64,000 nucleotides of DNA from Lineus longissimus (Eukaryota; Nemertea; Pilidiophora; Heteronemertea; Lineidae), in NCBI RefSeq assembly GCF_910592395.1, contig NC_088317.1:16556001-16620000 (forward strand). The letters are read 5' to 3'. Below are positions 12,157 to 24,900 of the stretch, one piece after another; the stretch's first letter is position 1, and every line of letters starts with the position of its first letter. The notes below the pieces were generated by a model. That model had not been told where the DNA came from. It searched no databases and saw nothing but the letters and a program-made list of their open reading frames with translations. The position numbers were made by a program, and so were the translations under genes.

Positions 12157-12492
12157 GTAAAAGGAAAAGGCATTCTCATCGTAAAGGATCTTCGGAAGCA
12201 ATGAGCACATTCTTAGCCATGCAAGTCCATTGCAACTACAAATATACTTGCCAAAGAAACGTGGGCCTAGTTCCATATTGGTAGTACTGACTGATATCAA
12301 CCTCAAGGAATCCAGGCCGCTGACGTAAAAGGACAAGGTATTCTCATCGTAAAGGATCTTCGGAAACAATGAGCACATTCTTAGCCATGCAAGTCCATTG
12401 CAACTACAAATATACTTGCCAAAGAAACGTGGGCCTATTTCCCTATTGGTAGTACTGACTGATTTCAGACTCAAGGAATCCAGGCCGCTGAC
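12157..12492. repeat. 168-bp tandem dimer
   Basis: GTAAAAGGA.AAGG.ATTCTCATCG starts at 12157 and 12325, and AATCCAGGCCGCTGAC ends both units. The copies differ at about eight positions. Because 168 is a multiple of three, a minus-strand frame stays open through both. Most differences change amino acids, so there is no sign of protein constraint. Confidence 0.85.
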
Positions 12493-14205
12493 TTACTTTT
12501 TTGTTTTATTGATCTATATTCACCATCATTATCATTTAGGTGATCTAGTCTAGTCTAGTTGCCAGGCTGATGAAATGATAAATAGTGATGCTTTTTTCAT
12601 CTTTTTATATTCAAATACTATGTCCCAGATGCACTCGATGTAGCACACTTAGATAGTGTAAGCACCATTAAAACATCACTTTTTTGTCGTCCCAGATGCT
12701 CCCATTATAACACCTCTGCAACTTTTTATCACACATTTGTTTCAATTGTGTATTTTTACTAGAAGTAGGCCAACACCTGTTGTCTCATCTGAATATAGGC
12801 CTAGGCTCAACAAGCTGTTGCATTATTCAATAGACAGCCAGCCCAGATTCACATTTTCAATTGAAGCCGCCATAACCTGTTATTTGGACACTTGCACTGC
12901 CAATCGTCAATGAAAATAAATCGGGCTCGTTTTGTCACAACATGGATAAGTCATCTGATGCGACCCGTCACCTTGGTGATGGATGGAACGAGTGAAATCC
13001 ACACTCATCTGCGTGCACGGATTATTGAGTGGGGATCAAGTGTCGGGGGATTAGCAGAGAGTAGAGAATATCATCAATTTCTTCAATCGCTACTTGATTA
13101 GTGAGCAATGTTTGTTAGTGTATTGCTTTTTGTCTTTGTTATCATGAAGCTGCCGCATAACTTTATTGATCATTAAGTGTATTGGCCTCCCCCCCTCAAG
13201 GCCTATCGACACCTATGAAAGCTGTCTCGTGGGGGTCGATGGTGTCATGATTTGTCCTGATACCCTTTGATACGAAAGCAGAACAATGGGAATTTGCGTG
13301 ATGCATTGCTTTCTATTCGCCCCTATCGGTACGAAATGGGGAACATGGCAGAATGGTCCGATCTGGACGAACGAATATCTTCATCAGTAATTTCGAAACC
13401 TGGAAACTCAAGTCTTTCAATTTCGCGTGACACCCTGTATAGACCGATAACAAGACAGCGTTAAAAGGTTCCTGGTGAATGAACACTCCTCCATTTCCTT
13501 TTCGACACCTTATCACAATTTAAGGGTGACATTTCCAATGAGTCCCCGGGCACACCTTGCTTCACCGAGCAACTTTAGAAGCGATTTGAGCTGATTTGAG
13601 TGGAGTGACTGGTAGCTTTTAATTAATAGATCGTGCTATCGTGCCAATAGGGAGGTTTCGCAACAGTTACCATCGTCGCTACACAGGATGCATCCAGCTT
13701 GTCAGCGTCAGAATCATCTGCATCATTCGTAGTTAACAAATCACGCGTCAAGCAATGTTATGATACCCATCCCTCCTTATAAATAGTCAATAAATAACGG
13801 ATGTTCTTGCCATTCCATGCCTAAGCACCACACGGAGAGGTTCTCATAGTACATCGTACAATGCATTACCGTGCTATTCATTGCGAACCAACAAGTTCGG
13901 ATTCAACTTTAAACATTATGTTGTTATTATTATATTTGAATGTCCTTGATTGCTAGACTGCCCCCATCGAGTTTGCATGCATTATTAATGAACACAAGCT
14001 ACCACATGCCGGTCTTGTTGATGACATTATTATGTACAACGTACTTTACAAATTCAATTTACATAGCTGTTAAAATATTAATATGTGTCACTGCTTGAAT
14101 TTCATCAGTGTTGTAGCGCACCAGAGGCAACAAGGTTAGTGTACACACAGCTGGCAGTACGTAGAAAGGCGACAGTGTTGGGTTGTTTTCTATGAAAGTA
14201 TATTG
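12493..14205. other. No gene seen
   Basis: CACCCTGTATAG at about 13432 resembles a Tc1/mariner end, but no partner end was found. Confidence 0.4.
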
Positions 14206-14576
14206 AATAGCATTCCGCTAAGTTACTATTTATAGCTCACAAGGTCATTTGCATAAGATATTGATGACGTTTTAGTCACGTGACAGTCGGACATCGACAC
14301 TTATTTCTACGCATTTGAGCTCATTTCAAAGTCAATTATCTTTGACCCTGCATTGTTTTTAGCATGAATGATACCATAGAGTCAGAGAGAGAAATATTCA
14401 GAACAATTATGTAGTATTTCCAACACTCGGACATGTGCCAGATTGAATCTAACTGCCCTAGTTAGAAAGCCTGAATCCATTATGAAACCGCATGTTTGTC
14501 CGACATTGCCTGTAATTCAGCGATGGGGAAATAGAGGGCAGCAGCTGCAGTGACCTCATCATCGCGGAATGCTATT
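14206..14576 (+). mobile_element. MITE family A, copy 1 (371 bp)
   Basis: Ends are AATAGCATTCCGC... and the inverse ...GCGGAATGCTATT. The body is almost the same as copies at 18621-18990 and 30886-31256 (about nine differences from copy 2 by eye). There is no coding capacity. It contains a TATTTATAG stretch near one end and TCACGTGAC inside. A target duplication is not obvious. In all three copies the ends include AATA/TATT, so the element may include or target TA. Confidence 0.88.
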
Positions 14577-14739
14577 CTGTTTTTGATGACGCGACTACCC
14601 GCTTGGTTTGTTGCATCATCTTTGTGGAGGACCGGAAAGTAATTACAGTAATTGATTGTTGAAACTGCTTTATTTCAAACGAGATTAGTTATTGTAATTT
14701 TATGCCCAATAATATGTGGCCTTGGCCATTTTCGTCCGA

Positions 14740-14806
14740 GTGTATAATGAATGTAGCGCGCAGTGTATAATGAATGTAGCGCGCAGTGTATAATGAATGT
14801 ACTGCG
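14740..14806. repeat. 23-bp tandem repeat, three copies
   Basis: GTGTATAATGAATGTAGCGC repeats at 14740 and 14763. A third unit at 14786 ends ..GTACTGCG and so is diverged at its end. Confidence 0.9.
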
Positions 14807-15254
14807 ACTAATATCAATACGAGTACAACATGGAAGATGATATTGACAGAGATGATAGACTTGAAGATTATGTTACAATTAACAAAAGATAGCGTAAAAG
14901 TGCTCCTTGGGTGACTGGGCGGTATTCATTAAGGAATGTAGGTCATTCATCGATTTCCAATCGGTTAAACCCAATATAATGAGATACAATCCTCGCTCAG
15001 CATCTACTATAGATCCGACTTGTATCGATCAGAATAATGCTCCGTGATGAGGAATGCCTTAGCTGCTGATCAATGGCATGCGTGTTGAGGATTGACAGGT
15101 TGGATAAATCTTTGCAGTTTTTGTGATAGTTTTTTTAGAATGTTTACAATGGCCGAACCCCATCCATGGTGTTGTTCTACACACACACTGCATGTCTAAA
15201 ATTGCCAACACTGTTTTCAGTCGACGTAATTCGTCATGAGGGCTGCAAAACCTG

Positions 15255-15665
15255 CCCACAGTCATCAGACACAACATACGAACCTGTCTGATTAAATCGT
15301 TCGACCCGATGAAATAAGAGAGATACGCCTTCTACCACAGCGACAGACTTTCCAGCATCATCATATTCAAGGCACGAGACCGTGATCACATCCGTGATCA
15401 AGACTCATCAAACGAGCCTATCTCATTAACGGTTCAACCACATCACATAGAGATATACAACCAGAGTTAACTACTATATTCTATACGCCACGCTGTACCG
15501 AGAATGATGTCGTTTCCAACATTAGTCAACAGAGATCTGTTACCCACGCAAAGAGTACAGTGACATGTCTGAAATTATCATGTTCATGTATTGTTGCCAG
15601 ACACAACACGCCACTCTGTCTCATTAAATCACTCAACCACAACAAATGACACATATAATACCCCA
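15255..15665. repeat. Degenerate repeat, three weak copies
   Basis: A motif of the form AGACACAACA.. then CTGTCT.ATTAAATC.. then CAACC/GACC..A recurs near 15268, 15400 and 15599, with uneven spacing. Divergence is high. Confidence 0.4.
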
Positions 15666-16845
15666 GCTTCAGGTTGTTCGTCGCATTAACTAATGACGAA
15701 CGAAACGCGACAATCCGTTTCCATAACGATAGCGTTCGTGGCTGCTGGTGGAGGGTATTTAGTACTATTTTAGTACTGGTATATCTCATTCCAGCCGTCC
15801 AGACTGGGAATTAACATGCTACATGTATAAGGCGATACCTTGGTGACAGTCACTGCGAAACCTGTCCTCCCACCAGGCGCCAGCCGATTTTACCGAACGT
15901 CCAGCAAATTAAGTGACGTACATGATGTACAGTCGGATCCAAACATATCGCCATTGACCTCTCTCACTGGCAGCTCTGACCAAGTTTTAAATGTCAGTTC
16001 GTCTATCAAATCGCGTGACAGCCCAAGACCAACAGAGGTAGATATACGACCGTTGCCTGAAACCATATCGTGACAGACATGACCGAGGTAATGAACTTCA
16101 GCTTGAGGGATGCTTCTAGTTTGAAAGACTGGTTGGAGTTTAAATGCCGCAGGTGTATGTGCGAAACATATCGTCAATGGACTCTTCTCCCTTGGTGTAT
16201 CCTCCGGTACGCTTCTGAACCTATTTTCGTGGACATAATCGTTGCTTAACCTACTTTATAAAAAGTTACGCTGCGAATGCTTGTTGGGGGAATATCAAGT
16301 ACTTCAGACTTCAGCAACGCGTTGCCTGATTTAGGTACGAGGCTGAGAACCTCTGCCTTGTACTACTTCTAACAATAATGACACCATCCTAACTGCTAAT
16401 ATAATGTCATTTTGAAATAAGAATAACCCACTTCTGAATACATTAACAAATGCATTTTCATCGGCAGAAAGAAATAAGCGCCGCAACTGCGACAATATGT
16501 TGACTTAAAGCTAAAGAATAGACATCTTAAGCTAGTGCTCGAAAATGCACTCTAATTGCTTGTCATCTGGAGTGAAATTGGTCTACTTTAGCGACGAGAG
16601 TTCTAATTAGACTATGCATGGATACGAAACTATCAACAGTACGCATTTTTACATGCTGACTCTTGCTTATCTCAGCGCTTGGTCATATTGATTATATTTC
16701 AAATGTGAATGAGTAAAACGTACTTTTCACCATAATCAGGGACTAGAAGCCAATAGAGTGTGTACTTAACGTCTAGTTGTTTAATTTAGATTTAGATATC
16801 AATACTTGTCAACAGGACGCGGCAGTACATTAGAGCACGGATCAC

Positions 16846-17550
16846 GCCTTTTTGGGACACCCTGATGGCCAGACAGTCTATCAGACTCTAGAATTGATTC
16901 ACTTAAGTATTAAGGTTTCGCATGAATGGGGAATCCATCGACCAATGTTCCGAGGCTGCCTCAACTACTCGAAACTGGTAGAGCCATTAGACATGTTAGA
17001 AATGAGAGGAAGCTGAAAATGGAGCTCCCCAGACATCTAAAAGCGAGTTGAATAGAGACCTACTTGAGATTATCCAGTCATATGTGCACGAAGCTATTGT
17101 TGGAAGATCAGGACACAAACATAATGTCACTTGGCTGTTGAATGCTTAGAGAAAATAGTAAACTTTGACGACCAATAAAGTCAAAACGCGCGAATTTTTT
17201 CAGAACATTTTGGTTCGTATCATCGTTGAAGTATTTTTGAGACACTCTGTATGGCTGGACAGCTTCTTTGTGTCTAGTAGGAACAAATGATTCCGGCAAA
17301 TTATATATCTGCCAATGTTCCTCGGCGTCTTAACTACTTCAAACTTTTACAGAAAGCCACCAGACAGGCTAGAAGCGCGAGGAAGTTGAAAATGGAGCCA
17401 TACAGACATCTAAAAGATAAATAGAGACCTCCTCAAGATCCTTGCCAATGGTTTGTGCGGTAAAACTATTTTTGAAAGATCTCCAATTTGCTGTCGAATG
17501 CTAAGAGGAAAAGAACTGTGTTCGCCAGGCAGCTGTTTATCACCACGCTG
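16846..17550. repeat. Degenerate tandem duplication, about 380-bp unit
   Basis: TTTTTGGGACACCCTGATGG at about 16848 corresponds to TTTTTGAGACACTCTG at about 17232. CCAATGTTCCGAGGC near 16942 corresponds to CCAATGTTCCTCGGC near 17312. Both copies continue through TGAAAATGGAGC and CAGACATCTAAAAG. The TTTTTGGGACACCCT motif resembles mariner-type ends, but no inverse end was found. Confidence 0.65.
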
Positions 17551-18071
17551 TATACCAACTTTTAGCAGAGTTGCATGCATGATGAATGCACTACTGTGTA
17601 AAGGCAATGTATACAACTGCATTTATACTTTCCCGCTGGACCGTCAGTAACTACGAATGGCATACCCCTTTAAAAGTACACATATGTCAATAATATTGCC
17701 AGAGGTCAACTGCGGTGCGCAGGGATTACTTAATACCTCCTTCCATAGACCATTTCAAACCAGGCCGTGATTTAGTTTATCACACGGCAGTCTGGCCCAA
17801 TCGTGACTGCTGCGAGAGGAGATTTATAATCGCCTTGCATGCTGTGTCAGTATAATTTTATTAATCGTCAATCAATAGGCAACGTCAATACAATTAGTGA
17901 ACAGCGTACGGCGAACTGGAATAATGTCGATTAGAGCGGGAAGGCCACTGTGGTGAGGCAGCAGATATCTAGGTCACTGACATCTAGGCCCTTCACATCA
18001 GTTATTGAACGTGAGAGCTGGATGATGTGAGAGAAAAAATCAAATGTGTCATTTTTACTATTGGAACATGT

Positions 18072-18173
18072 ACCATCACAGGCACATGAAAATTGATACG
18101 TCGTCCCAACTGACAACACACATGTGTTTTGTCACTTGGGATGGCGTTTTGATCTTCATGTGCCTGTGATACC
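18072..18173. repeat. 102-bp near-perfect palindrome (potential hairpin)
   Basis: The two 51-base arms are centred between 18122 and 18123 in ACACATGTGT and align with no gaps, with about 40 of 51 positions complementary. The outer core is TCACAGGCACATGAA and its inverse. There is essentially no spacer. As RNA it would fold into a long hairpin; as DNA it could form a cruciform. Confidence 0.75.
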
Positions 18174-18395
18174 ATCACATTCTGGTAGAAGGTCACCATT
18201 TCAATAACTAATCTCTTCCTTCAAGAATTCGCTCAACCTGTTGATACATGCCCCCAAAGTGTCTACGGTCCTCAAGCTCCAATCTGACAATTTTCCATAT
18301 CTTAGCTTCTTAGAGACCATCACATTCTTGTAGGAGCCAGAGGTCACCAGTTCAATAACAAACCCGTTCTTTCACGAATTTGCATAACCTGTTGA
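18140..18395. repeat. Diverged tandem duplication, about 143-bp period
   Basis: ACCATCACATTCT..GTAG then GGTCACCA.TTCAATAAC and TCA.GAATT.GC..AACCTGTTGA occur near 18171 and again near 18317. Confidence 0.55.
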
Positions 18396-18620
18396 CAATC
18401 CACTCTGCACTTAACTGCAGGACCGGTCAGCGGACAAAGTGATTAGAGCCCAAGAGTCTACTCAATCTAACAGTCCGTCAAGAGCGTCGACCTTTCTTCT
18501 TCAAAGGAGACTCATTAATCAGAAACTAGTGTGTACACATCTTCGTAATTGGAACCGTCGTAGTACAAGGCAGAGCGCCGGTGCTGTTGGGGTTCTACTT
18601 AACCATGTTGACGCAAAGGC

Positions 18621-18990
18621 AATAGCATTCCGCGAAGTTACTATTTATAGCTCACAAGGTCATTTGCATAAGATATTGATGACGTTTTAGTCACGTGACA
18701 GTCGGACATCGACACTTATTTTTACGCATTTGAGCTTATTTCAAAGTCAATTATCTTTGACCCTGCATTGTTTTTAGCATGAATGATACCATAGAGTCAG
18801 AGAGAAAAATATTCAGAACAATTATGTAATATTTCCAACACTCGGACATGTGCCAGATTGAATCTAACTGCCCTAGTTAGAAAGCCTGAATCCATTACGA
18901 AACCGCATGTTTGTCCGACATTGCCTGTAATTCAGCGATGGGAAATAGAGGGCAGCAGCTGCAGTGACCTCATCTTCGCGGAATGCTATT
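18621..18990 (+). mobile_element. MITE family A, copy 2 (370 bp)
   Basis: Same orientation and nearly the same sequence as copy 1, with intact ends AATAGCATTCCGCGAAG and CTTCGCGGAATGCTATT (17-bp TIR). The flanks differ from those of copy 1, so it is an independent insertion and not a segmental duplication. Confidence 0.88.
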
Positions 18991-20903
18991 AGACGTATAG
19001 GATATACCTGTATTTGTATGGAACCACCGCAGTACAAAGGCTGACAGCCAACACTGCTTGGTTCCACCCTCTGTCACACGGATATACCTCGCCACTAATT
19101 TCCGAAATTCCGGAAACATGTCCCAGTTGAAGTATACTCTTCTGTTGCTGCAAAACAATTGCGGCCTACCATGGTGACGGCTATGTTAGATAGCGGACTA
19201 TATACTGTCCCTTACCCTAGGTCAATCAATTTGCATGTATGTGTGCGAAGAAAAATAGTCCTCGAAATGTTTATCAACATTTTTCCTCGGGTGTAGCTCG
19301 GGGAATGAAACTAGATTATATATATATACCAAACTGACAAGTCTAGTTTGGGTGGAAGAGTATTTAAAGCTGACAAAGCCACAGTTTTCTTTCTCAGGTC
19401 GTGATTATTCCTATAGTATTCTATAAAACCTACAGACAGAAGGACACTCCCAAGACAACAGAAGAACAGCCGTCCCTAAAAGTGCTGACATTAGCGACAT
19501 TGTCCACGACATCCCCGATACAAAAGCCTCATTAGCTTTTTTCCTGATTCCATTATGACCGGGTTAGGTTCCGTGGCCGCCGGCAATCACAAGGGGAACA
19601 TGGAATCGTCTTACTATACAGGAAATGTGGTAGATTTATCTCTTTTTACAGGAAAGACAAGGGTTCGTCCGAGATATAATTGTCCAAAATCTTGAGTAAA
19701 CACCTGACACTAAGGGGTTCTTCAATTCTAACCAGATCTGCTAAAAGTGATGGGTTTGCAGTGGGATGTAATCAAACATCGAATCATCGGTTAGCTCTAC
19801 AAGAAAAGCGTGGGTTTTGCAACTTGTCATAGGAATGGTCCAAAATCTTGGGTAGTTTGTAACTTCTAGCAGTCCAAGATTTTCAATGTCGTCTGCTGAT
19901 AACGCAATCCGTTCCTAGCAAAACCAGGCAGCTTGGCTTGGTGCTAGCCACAATGCTGTTAAAACAGAATCACGGGAACAGCCAGGCTGTCGGCCTGAGT
20001 GCTGTGGATGATGACGGAATTCCGGCAGCCGGACATAGGAGATGCCTCTCAGTTCTCGGTGATCGCCACCGAGATTAGTCAAGTATCACGCGGTCTGGCC
20101 ATTATACCAGTACAAAGCTATCATTGCCGCATTTATCATATCGATAAATGCGTGATTTATAGGGATGTCACGAGTTCTGATTACCCTGGGTTTGTTTAGC
20201 TTCTGAATTCGTTTGAGGACTTGACATTCAGGAAATTGATCCAGTTTACTTATAATCATAGTCTATTTGTTGGAAGAGTTTGGGTTTGATCCGGTTAGAA
20301 GGTTGGCAGAATTCATTATTCTCAAAATTATTGATCGCCTCCAGCTTTCTTAATCAACACCAGTTTTTCCCTTCTTCTCCATCCCTTCGCCTTGTTCTTC
20401 TCCTTCGCCTTCGCCTTCTTCATCACCTTCTTTCTGTTCTTCTTCTTCTGGGCTCTCTATCATAGGTAGCACCCAGTTATGCCCCAAACTGGCCAGTTGC
20501 TTTCGTCTCCGGCGTGCTAATCCCAAATAGCTGGGAATTGGTGTGGTGAGCGTCACGGAGCTTCAAAACAAAGCTGGGCCGTCACACTGTACCTTTAAGA
20601 GTCCAATCTACTCCAAGATTTCATATCAGAATTGTCCCTCTCCTAGACTGGTTGCCTACCAAGGTGATGAAAGCGCCCCACCCCAGAATCAACACTAATA
20701 TCACGTTCAGGTCGGAAAGATCAGAGATTGTCTCATCAACACAGATGTAAAGACGCTCTGTTGGTGTCAAAGCCGAAAAGAGTCACCTTGGTTACAAAGG
20801 ACGATAACAAAATTGCCTCTTACCCCTCTGAGTGATTGATCACCCATATCAGCATTCCAAATCAACAGCGACATCAATGTTTCAACCAGAAAGAGCAAAG
20901 GTC
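18991..20903. other. No gene seen
   Basis: It holds a short TA run near 19318 and the pyrimidine tract listed separately. No supported coding sequence. Confidence 0.45.
20370..20455. repeat. Pyrimidine-rich (CTT/CTC) microsatellite-like tract
   Basis: Nearly all plus-strand bases are C or T, with recurring CTTCTC, TTCGCC and TTCTTC units. The minus strand is purine-rich, which yields the glutamate-rich open frame seen there. I do not call that frame a gene. Confidence 0.7.
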
Positions 20904-20912
20904 GTCACAGTA
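20904..20912. other. Target site duplication, left copy
   Basis: GTCACAGTA, repeated exactly at 21970-21978 on the other side of the MULE-type element. Confidence 0.88.
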
Positions 20913-20967
20913 GGCTTGTGGTATTCGACTCGATGACTCGACGACGCGATGACTCGATGACGCGATC
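20913..20967 (+). repeat. Left TIR of the MULE-type element
   Basis: 55 bases starting GGCTTGTGGTATTCGACTCG, identical to the inverted right end except at position 40. Confidence 0.9.
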
Positions 20968-21539
20968 AAGTTGGAATCTTTTTAAAGAATATCACTGCTT
21001 GGACTGTAATTTATACATAGAATCATAAGTGGAGGAAAATAAAAAAGAACCGATCATTACCAACCCCTTTCCAGCTGTTTTCACCGTATCTAATCCGACC
21101 ATTTTTCGTTTCCTACAAGTTCGCATTTTTGATAAAACCATGCGCCATGTTGCTATGCAAGCCACTGGTATCTTTACCGTCAATACAGCTAAATACACCT
21201 AAATATAGCTGGTTCAGATCAACCTCCTACCCAGGTTCTTTACGAGCAGAAATTCCAATGTTAAAATGACACGCGAGTTCCTGGAGACAAGGTTGGCTCT
21301 GGATATCCGTTCAGCACGGCAATATTAAATGTCCTATACACCTTTCCAGAAATGGGGCGCTGAGTGTCCGAAATAGTGATGTCATAAGGGGAAACGAGGC
21401 CTGTGGTGGAGGGACAAAGGAGATAGTCATGGTTGACCAACACACTTGAATGCCTTTAATGACGGACAAGGGGGAAAAGGTTAGGCTAGTTCCAATGCAA
21501 GCCACCAATTTCGGAAAGCATGTAGAGGGGCTGATGTAT

Positions 21540-21557
21540 GGGGGGGGGGGGGGGGGC
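21540..21557 (+). repeat. Poly-G run (18 G) inside the MULE-type element
   Basis: Eighteen consecutive G. Such runs can form G-quadruplexes and are prone to length error in sequencing. Confidence 0.85.
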
Positions 21558-21776
21558 AGATGTCAAGGGACGGAAGAGGGACTGAGTGACTGAGTCTAAA
21601 AAACTGCACATATGCGAAATTCCGATTGTTGACAGACTACCACATGACATCTGACATTGGCCACTAGAAGCTTGTTTGTCAATTAAATCTCCGGTCATTT
21701 TGCATGCTATGAAACTTCCGCGAGTCCTTTAAATATCAAAATCAATCGCGGGGACCAATCTTCAGTGGCCATGGCT

Positions 21777-21793
21777 GGGGGGGGGGGGAGGGG
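21777..21793 (+). repeat. Second poly-G run inside the MULE-type element
   Basis: Twelve G, one A, four G. Same remarks as for 21540-21557. Confidence 0.85.
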
Positions 21794-21914
21794 CACATCC
21801 TTCCACATACCGTAGCTGGGTATGGGAAAGGCCGAGCTAAAACCTCTGCTGTTGCAGCGGTAGCCCGGAGACCAGGATCATGGGATTCCGTATTTTAGCA
21901 AAATCCATAGCAAC

Positions 21915-21969
21915 GATCGCGTCATCGAGCCATCGCGTCGTCGAGTCATCGAGTCGAATACCACAAGCC
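21915..21969 (-). repeat. Right TIR of the MULE-type element
   Basis: 55 bases ending CGAGTCGAATACCACAAGCC. Immediately followed by GTCACAGTA, the second copy of the target duplication. Confidence 0.9.
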
Positions 21970-21978
21970 GTCACAGTA
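21970..21978. other. Target site duplication, right copy
   Basis: GTCACAGTA, the exact match of 20904-20912. Confidence 0.88.
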
Positions 21979-24900
21979 CACCCCACCATCAATCCTGGAC
22001 CTGTCCGCTGCATAAAAACCCACCATATCACCAACGCAGCACAAATTTGCGGAAATCACCATCACGCTATAACACCCTCGACTCATTTCGTCTAATGTAC
22101 AGATTTCCACCCCAGCGAGGAGTATTCATACTGTATAACTAATGCACTGAATGTACGCCAGTACCTGTTCTTATCGTGTGAGATGCATTGTACAGCATTG
22201 TCCTTTTGAAGCCGTTTCTCATGCGAAGTAGAACCGCTACCAATTCGCTATAGCAGTGCAAATGTAAACAGAATTGGGTCCAAGCTGGATGAGAAGTCGT
22301 TCATTGGCGATTACAGCCTAACTTGTGCTAGAATACAGTTGGACTGCCACGTCAATGTATACATATTTCTTTTCTGCCATATTTGAAACACGCAGCACGA
22401 ATCAATGCCCTATATTGCTAGCCACTCGACAAGCTAAATAGCTTTAGCTCTTGTCAGATTCGATATGTGCTAACATTGTGCTGGGATAAAGCTCGGAAAA
22501 TGGTATGAATTTAGTAATTAAGTGTGTGCCTTTAGAAAAAGAAGGAGAAAATGAGAAACTTTCGATGAAGTCTGGATAAGCTTTTCATTGATGAGCATTG
22601 GAAAGTAAGAATCCCCTGCTGATGGTACCGGATCATTTATATGATAATAACTGTGGGAACATCCCCAGTCGTACACGTGTTTAGCCTACAGTCGAGATAA
22701 AACCGATACTTGTGTGAAATGCCTGCATTAGCCTCGACAAAACCTCTTGTAACGAAATACCTCTCTTCTACGATGGCTTTGTCATTGTCCAATGCTTTTA
22801 CCATTGTGTTTGCTGGAAAGGAGAAATCTGAGAGAATTTCTATGGAAAGTGGCCGGAGCCGAGACAGTTCAAAAAATAAACCATTGAGCTCATATGTACA
22901 AAAGGGATGCTGCTAATCGTACTTCTTGAAGTAGTTCCTGTTCACGGCGCTCTCAATCAAATGTGCAGTGCTTTTTCAGCTTCACACTTATTTTGAACAG
23001 TCAACTGCTGCGGAATCAACTAGATTTTGTATGAAGCTGGTGGCTCGACAAAGTTCAGGAAGTAAATGAAAGTTTCAAAGCGAACTGAGGAGTAACGTGT
23101 GCTCCTTTGATTACTGTTCCCTCAGTACAGTCTCACTGCAACCAAAAAAATGCGAAGGTACAATGTATGTCTCAGGAAAGACCGATGGGCGTTGAGGGAT
23201 GGCGTGACTGCGCGCCGTACGTCGCCGCTCGTCAGCGCCTTTGATGAATATTTCCAAGTTCCAAATGACAATTTCTTGTCGATCCGAAATCTAAGATCAC
23301 ACATAACATTACAGAGCACATCATATTCGCATTACATGGAAATTATCTTTGCTCATCATGCGGCCATAAGTCCTTGATATGATAAACGAGAATAGAATTA
23401 CTCGGTTAGAAATGTGCAATTATTGGCTAAATTCGGTGATGTACTTATTGTGCCCGCTCGGGGTGTCCCCGGGGTTGAGCCTTCTCTGTCTATGGCGTCT
23501 GAATATTCAATTGGTACGACTCTTTATCTCTTGGTGCCAGATTATCATCTTAGGGTAGCCGCTAGTAGTTGACTCTTTCAGACTGGAGTCTTATCTGCCG
23601 GAAAATGGGCGCATGTATGGAGAAGGATACAGGTCAGAAGAGAATGTCGTTCAAAAGTTTAAATGTTTGCAACTGTACACAGGGAGAAAAATGCAGGTGA
23701 AAATGTCGTTGATGAGACGAAAGGGAATGTCGTAAAAAAGACGATAGGGAATGTCGTTCAAAAGATGAATGGGTGAAAGACTGAACCGAAACCGGACCAT
23801 CGAACAGTCGGATGAAGTTTTAAACAAGTCTCGCCATTTGGCCCCTGAGGCGCCCTATCCACATTCCCCCAGGCAGAAGTAAAATGTACATCGAATCCTT
23901 ATCACTGCAATTATATTCCCTACCTTACTTGAAAATATAAGTGGGTCACGGTATCTTACCTACAAAGAGAGAAAAGTAGAAACTGTGAGATGAAATGCAT
24001 TGAAGAAGAAACACCATCAAATGTATGGCTGGCGGCCAAGGTCACTGTTGGCCGTCACCACGGTCAAAATCATTTGTTGTTATTTTGTAAATTGTGTCTT
24101 CATCGTATGCAAATTAATTCTGAAAAAAGAAGCTGTTATAACGAATGAGTCGGATAAATGATTGCATACACCCAAGACACAGGAAGACGAAATACCGAAT
24201 CGTATGAGCGAAGCCAAGAATATCGTGGATCAGGTGGAACCTGCGTTTGATGTTGTAGGTTTTTTATGGAGATATTTTAAAGGCCAAAGTACATGTCAAC
24301 TTTCTGGTTAGTTCACTGTGAGATTGGCATGTGAAGTAGGTCTTCACTCTATGTGTCAAGAAAAGACATAATGAACCTCGCAAATCCAATATTGTTATGT
24401 CTACTGAGACGCAAGATATTGGTTAAACACGCCATTGAACCACCGAGACAGCAAAGCTAAAATTGCAACAATGATGGTTATTGCATCCAGATCCCATTCC
24501 TTCCCTTACGCTTTATTAACTTCTTATTACCATTTGTGATAAAGTGTTGTGTTCTTTATTATACATGTATCTATACTTCTCTGCACTATGGCAGCTCTAC
24601 ATTGTTTATACAACGACTGTACGTAGATTTGTCAAGAATATTTACTTTCTGAGAATTTCAGTAACTAGAGGGGGAAAGAGCCACCAAATTTACTATTTTT
24701 TCTTGCAGATTTTGAAACAATGAACTAATGGAGGACAAAAGAGGTAATTTGCACGTCAGGACACTTGGTTTTTCACAATGGGGCATGCAACGAAAAGAAC
24801 CGTTGGATCGTTCCCAAAGACCAGGCGTCCATGTCTGGACTGGCCTAGGCCAGCAGCGCCACTAGGCCGCGCAACGATAAGTGTGCAGCGGCAAGACTCG

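Larger units (their letters stand above)
20913..21969. mobile_element. Mutator-like (MULE-type) non-autonomous transposon, 1,057 bp
   Basis: The element has 55-bp terminal inverted repeats that differ at one position, flanked by a perfect 9-bp direct repeat GTCACAGTA at 20904-20912 and 21970-21978. Long TIRs plus a 9-bp target duplication are the hallmark of Mutator-like elements. The inside holds only short unrelated open frames and two poly-G tracts, so no transposase is present. The TIRs are themselves built from CGATGACTCGA/CGACGACGCGA-like short repeats. The perfect duplication and near-identical ends suggest a fairly recent insertion. Confidence 0.85.

Noticed and set aside
12142-12474. 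Minus-strand 110-residue frame with a repeated peptide
   Set aside because: Product of the 168-bp dimer. Differences between units mostly alter residues.
20350-20556. Glutamate-rich minus-strand peptide
   Set aside because: Explained by the pyrimidine-rich plus-strand tract; low complexity.
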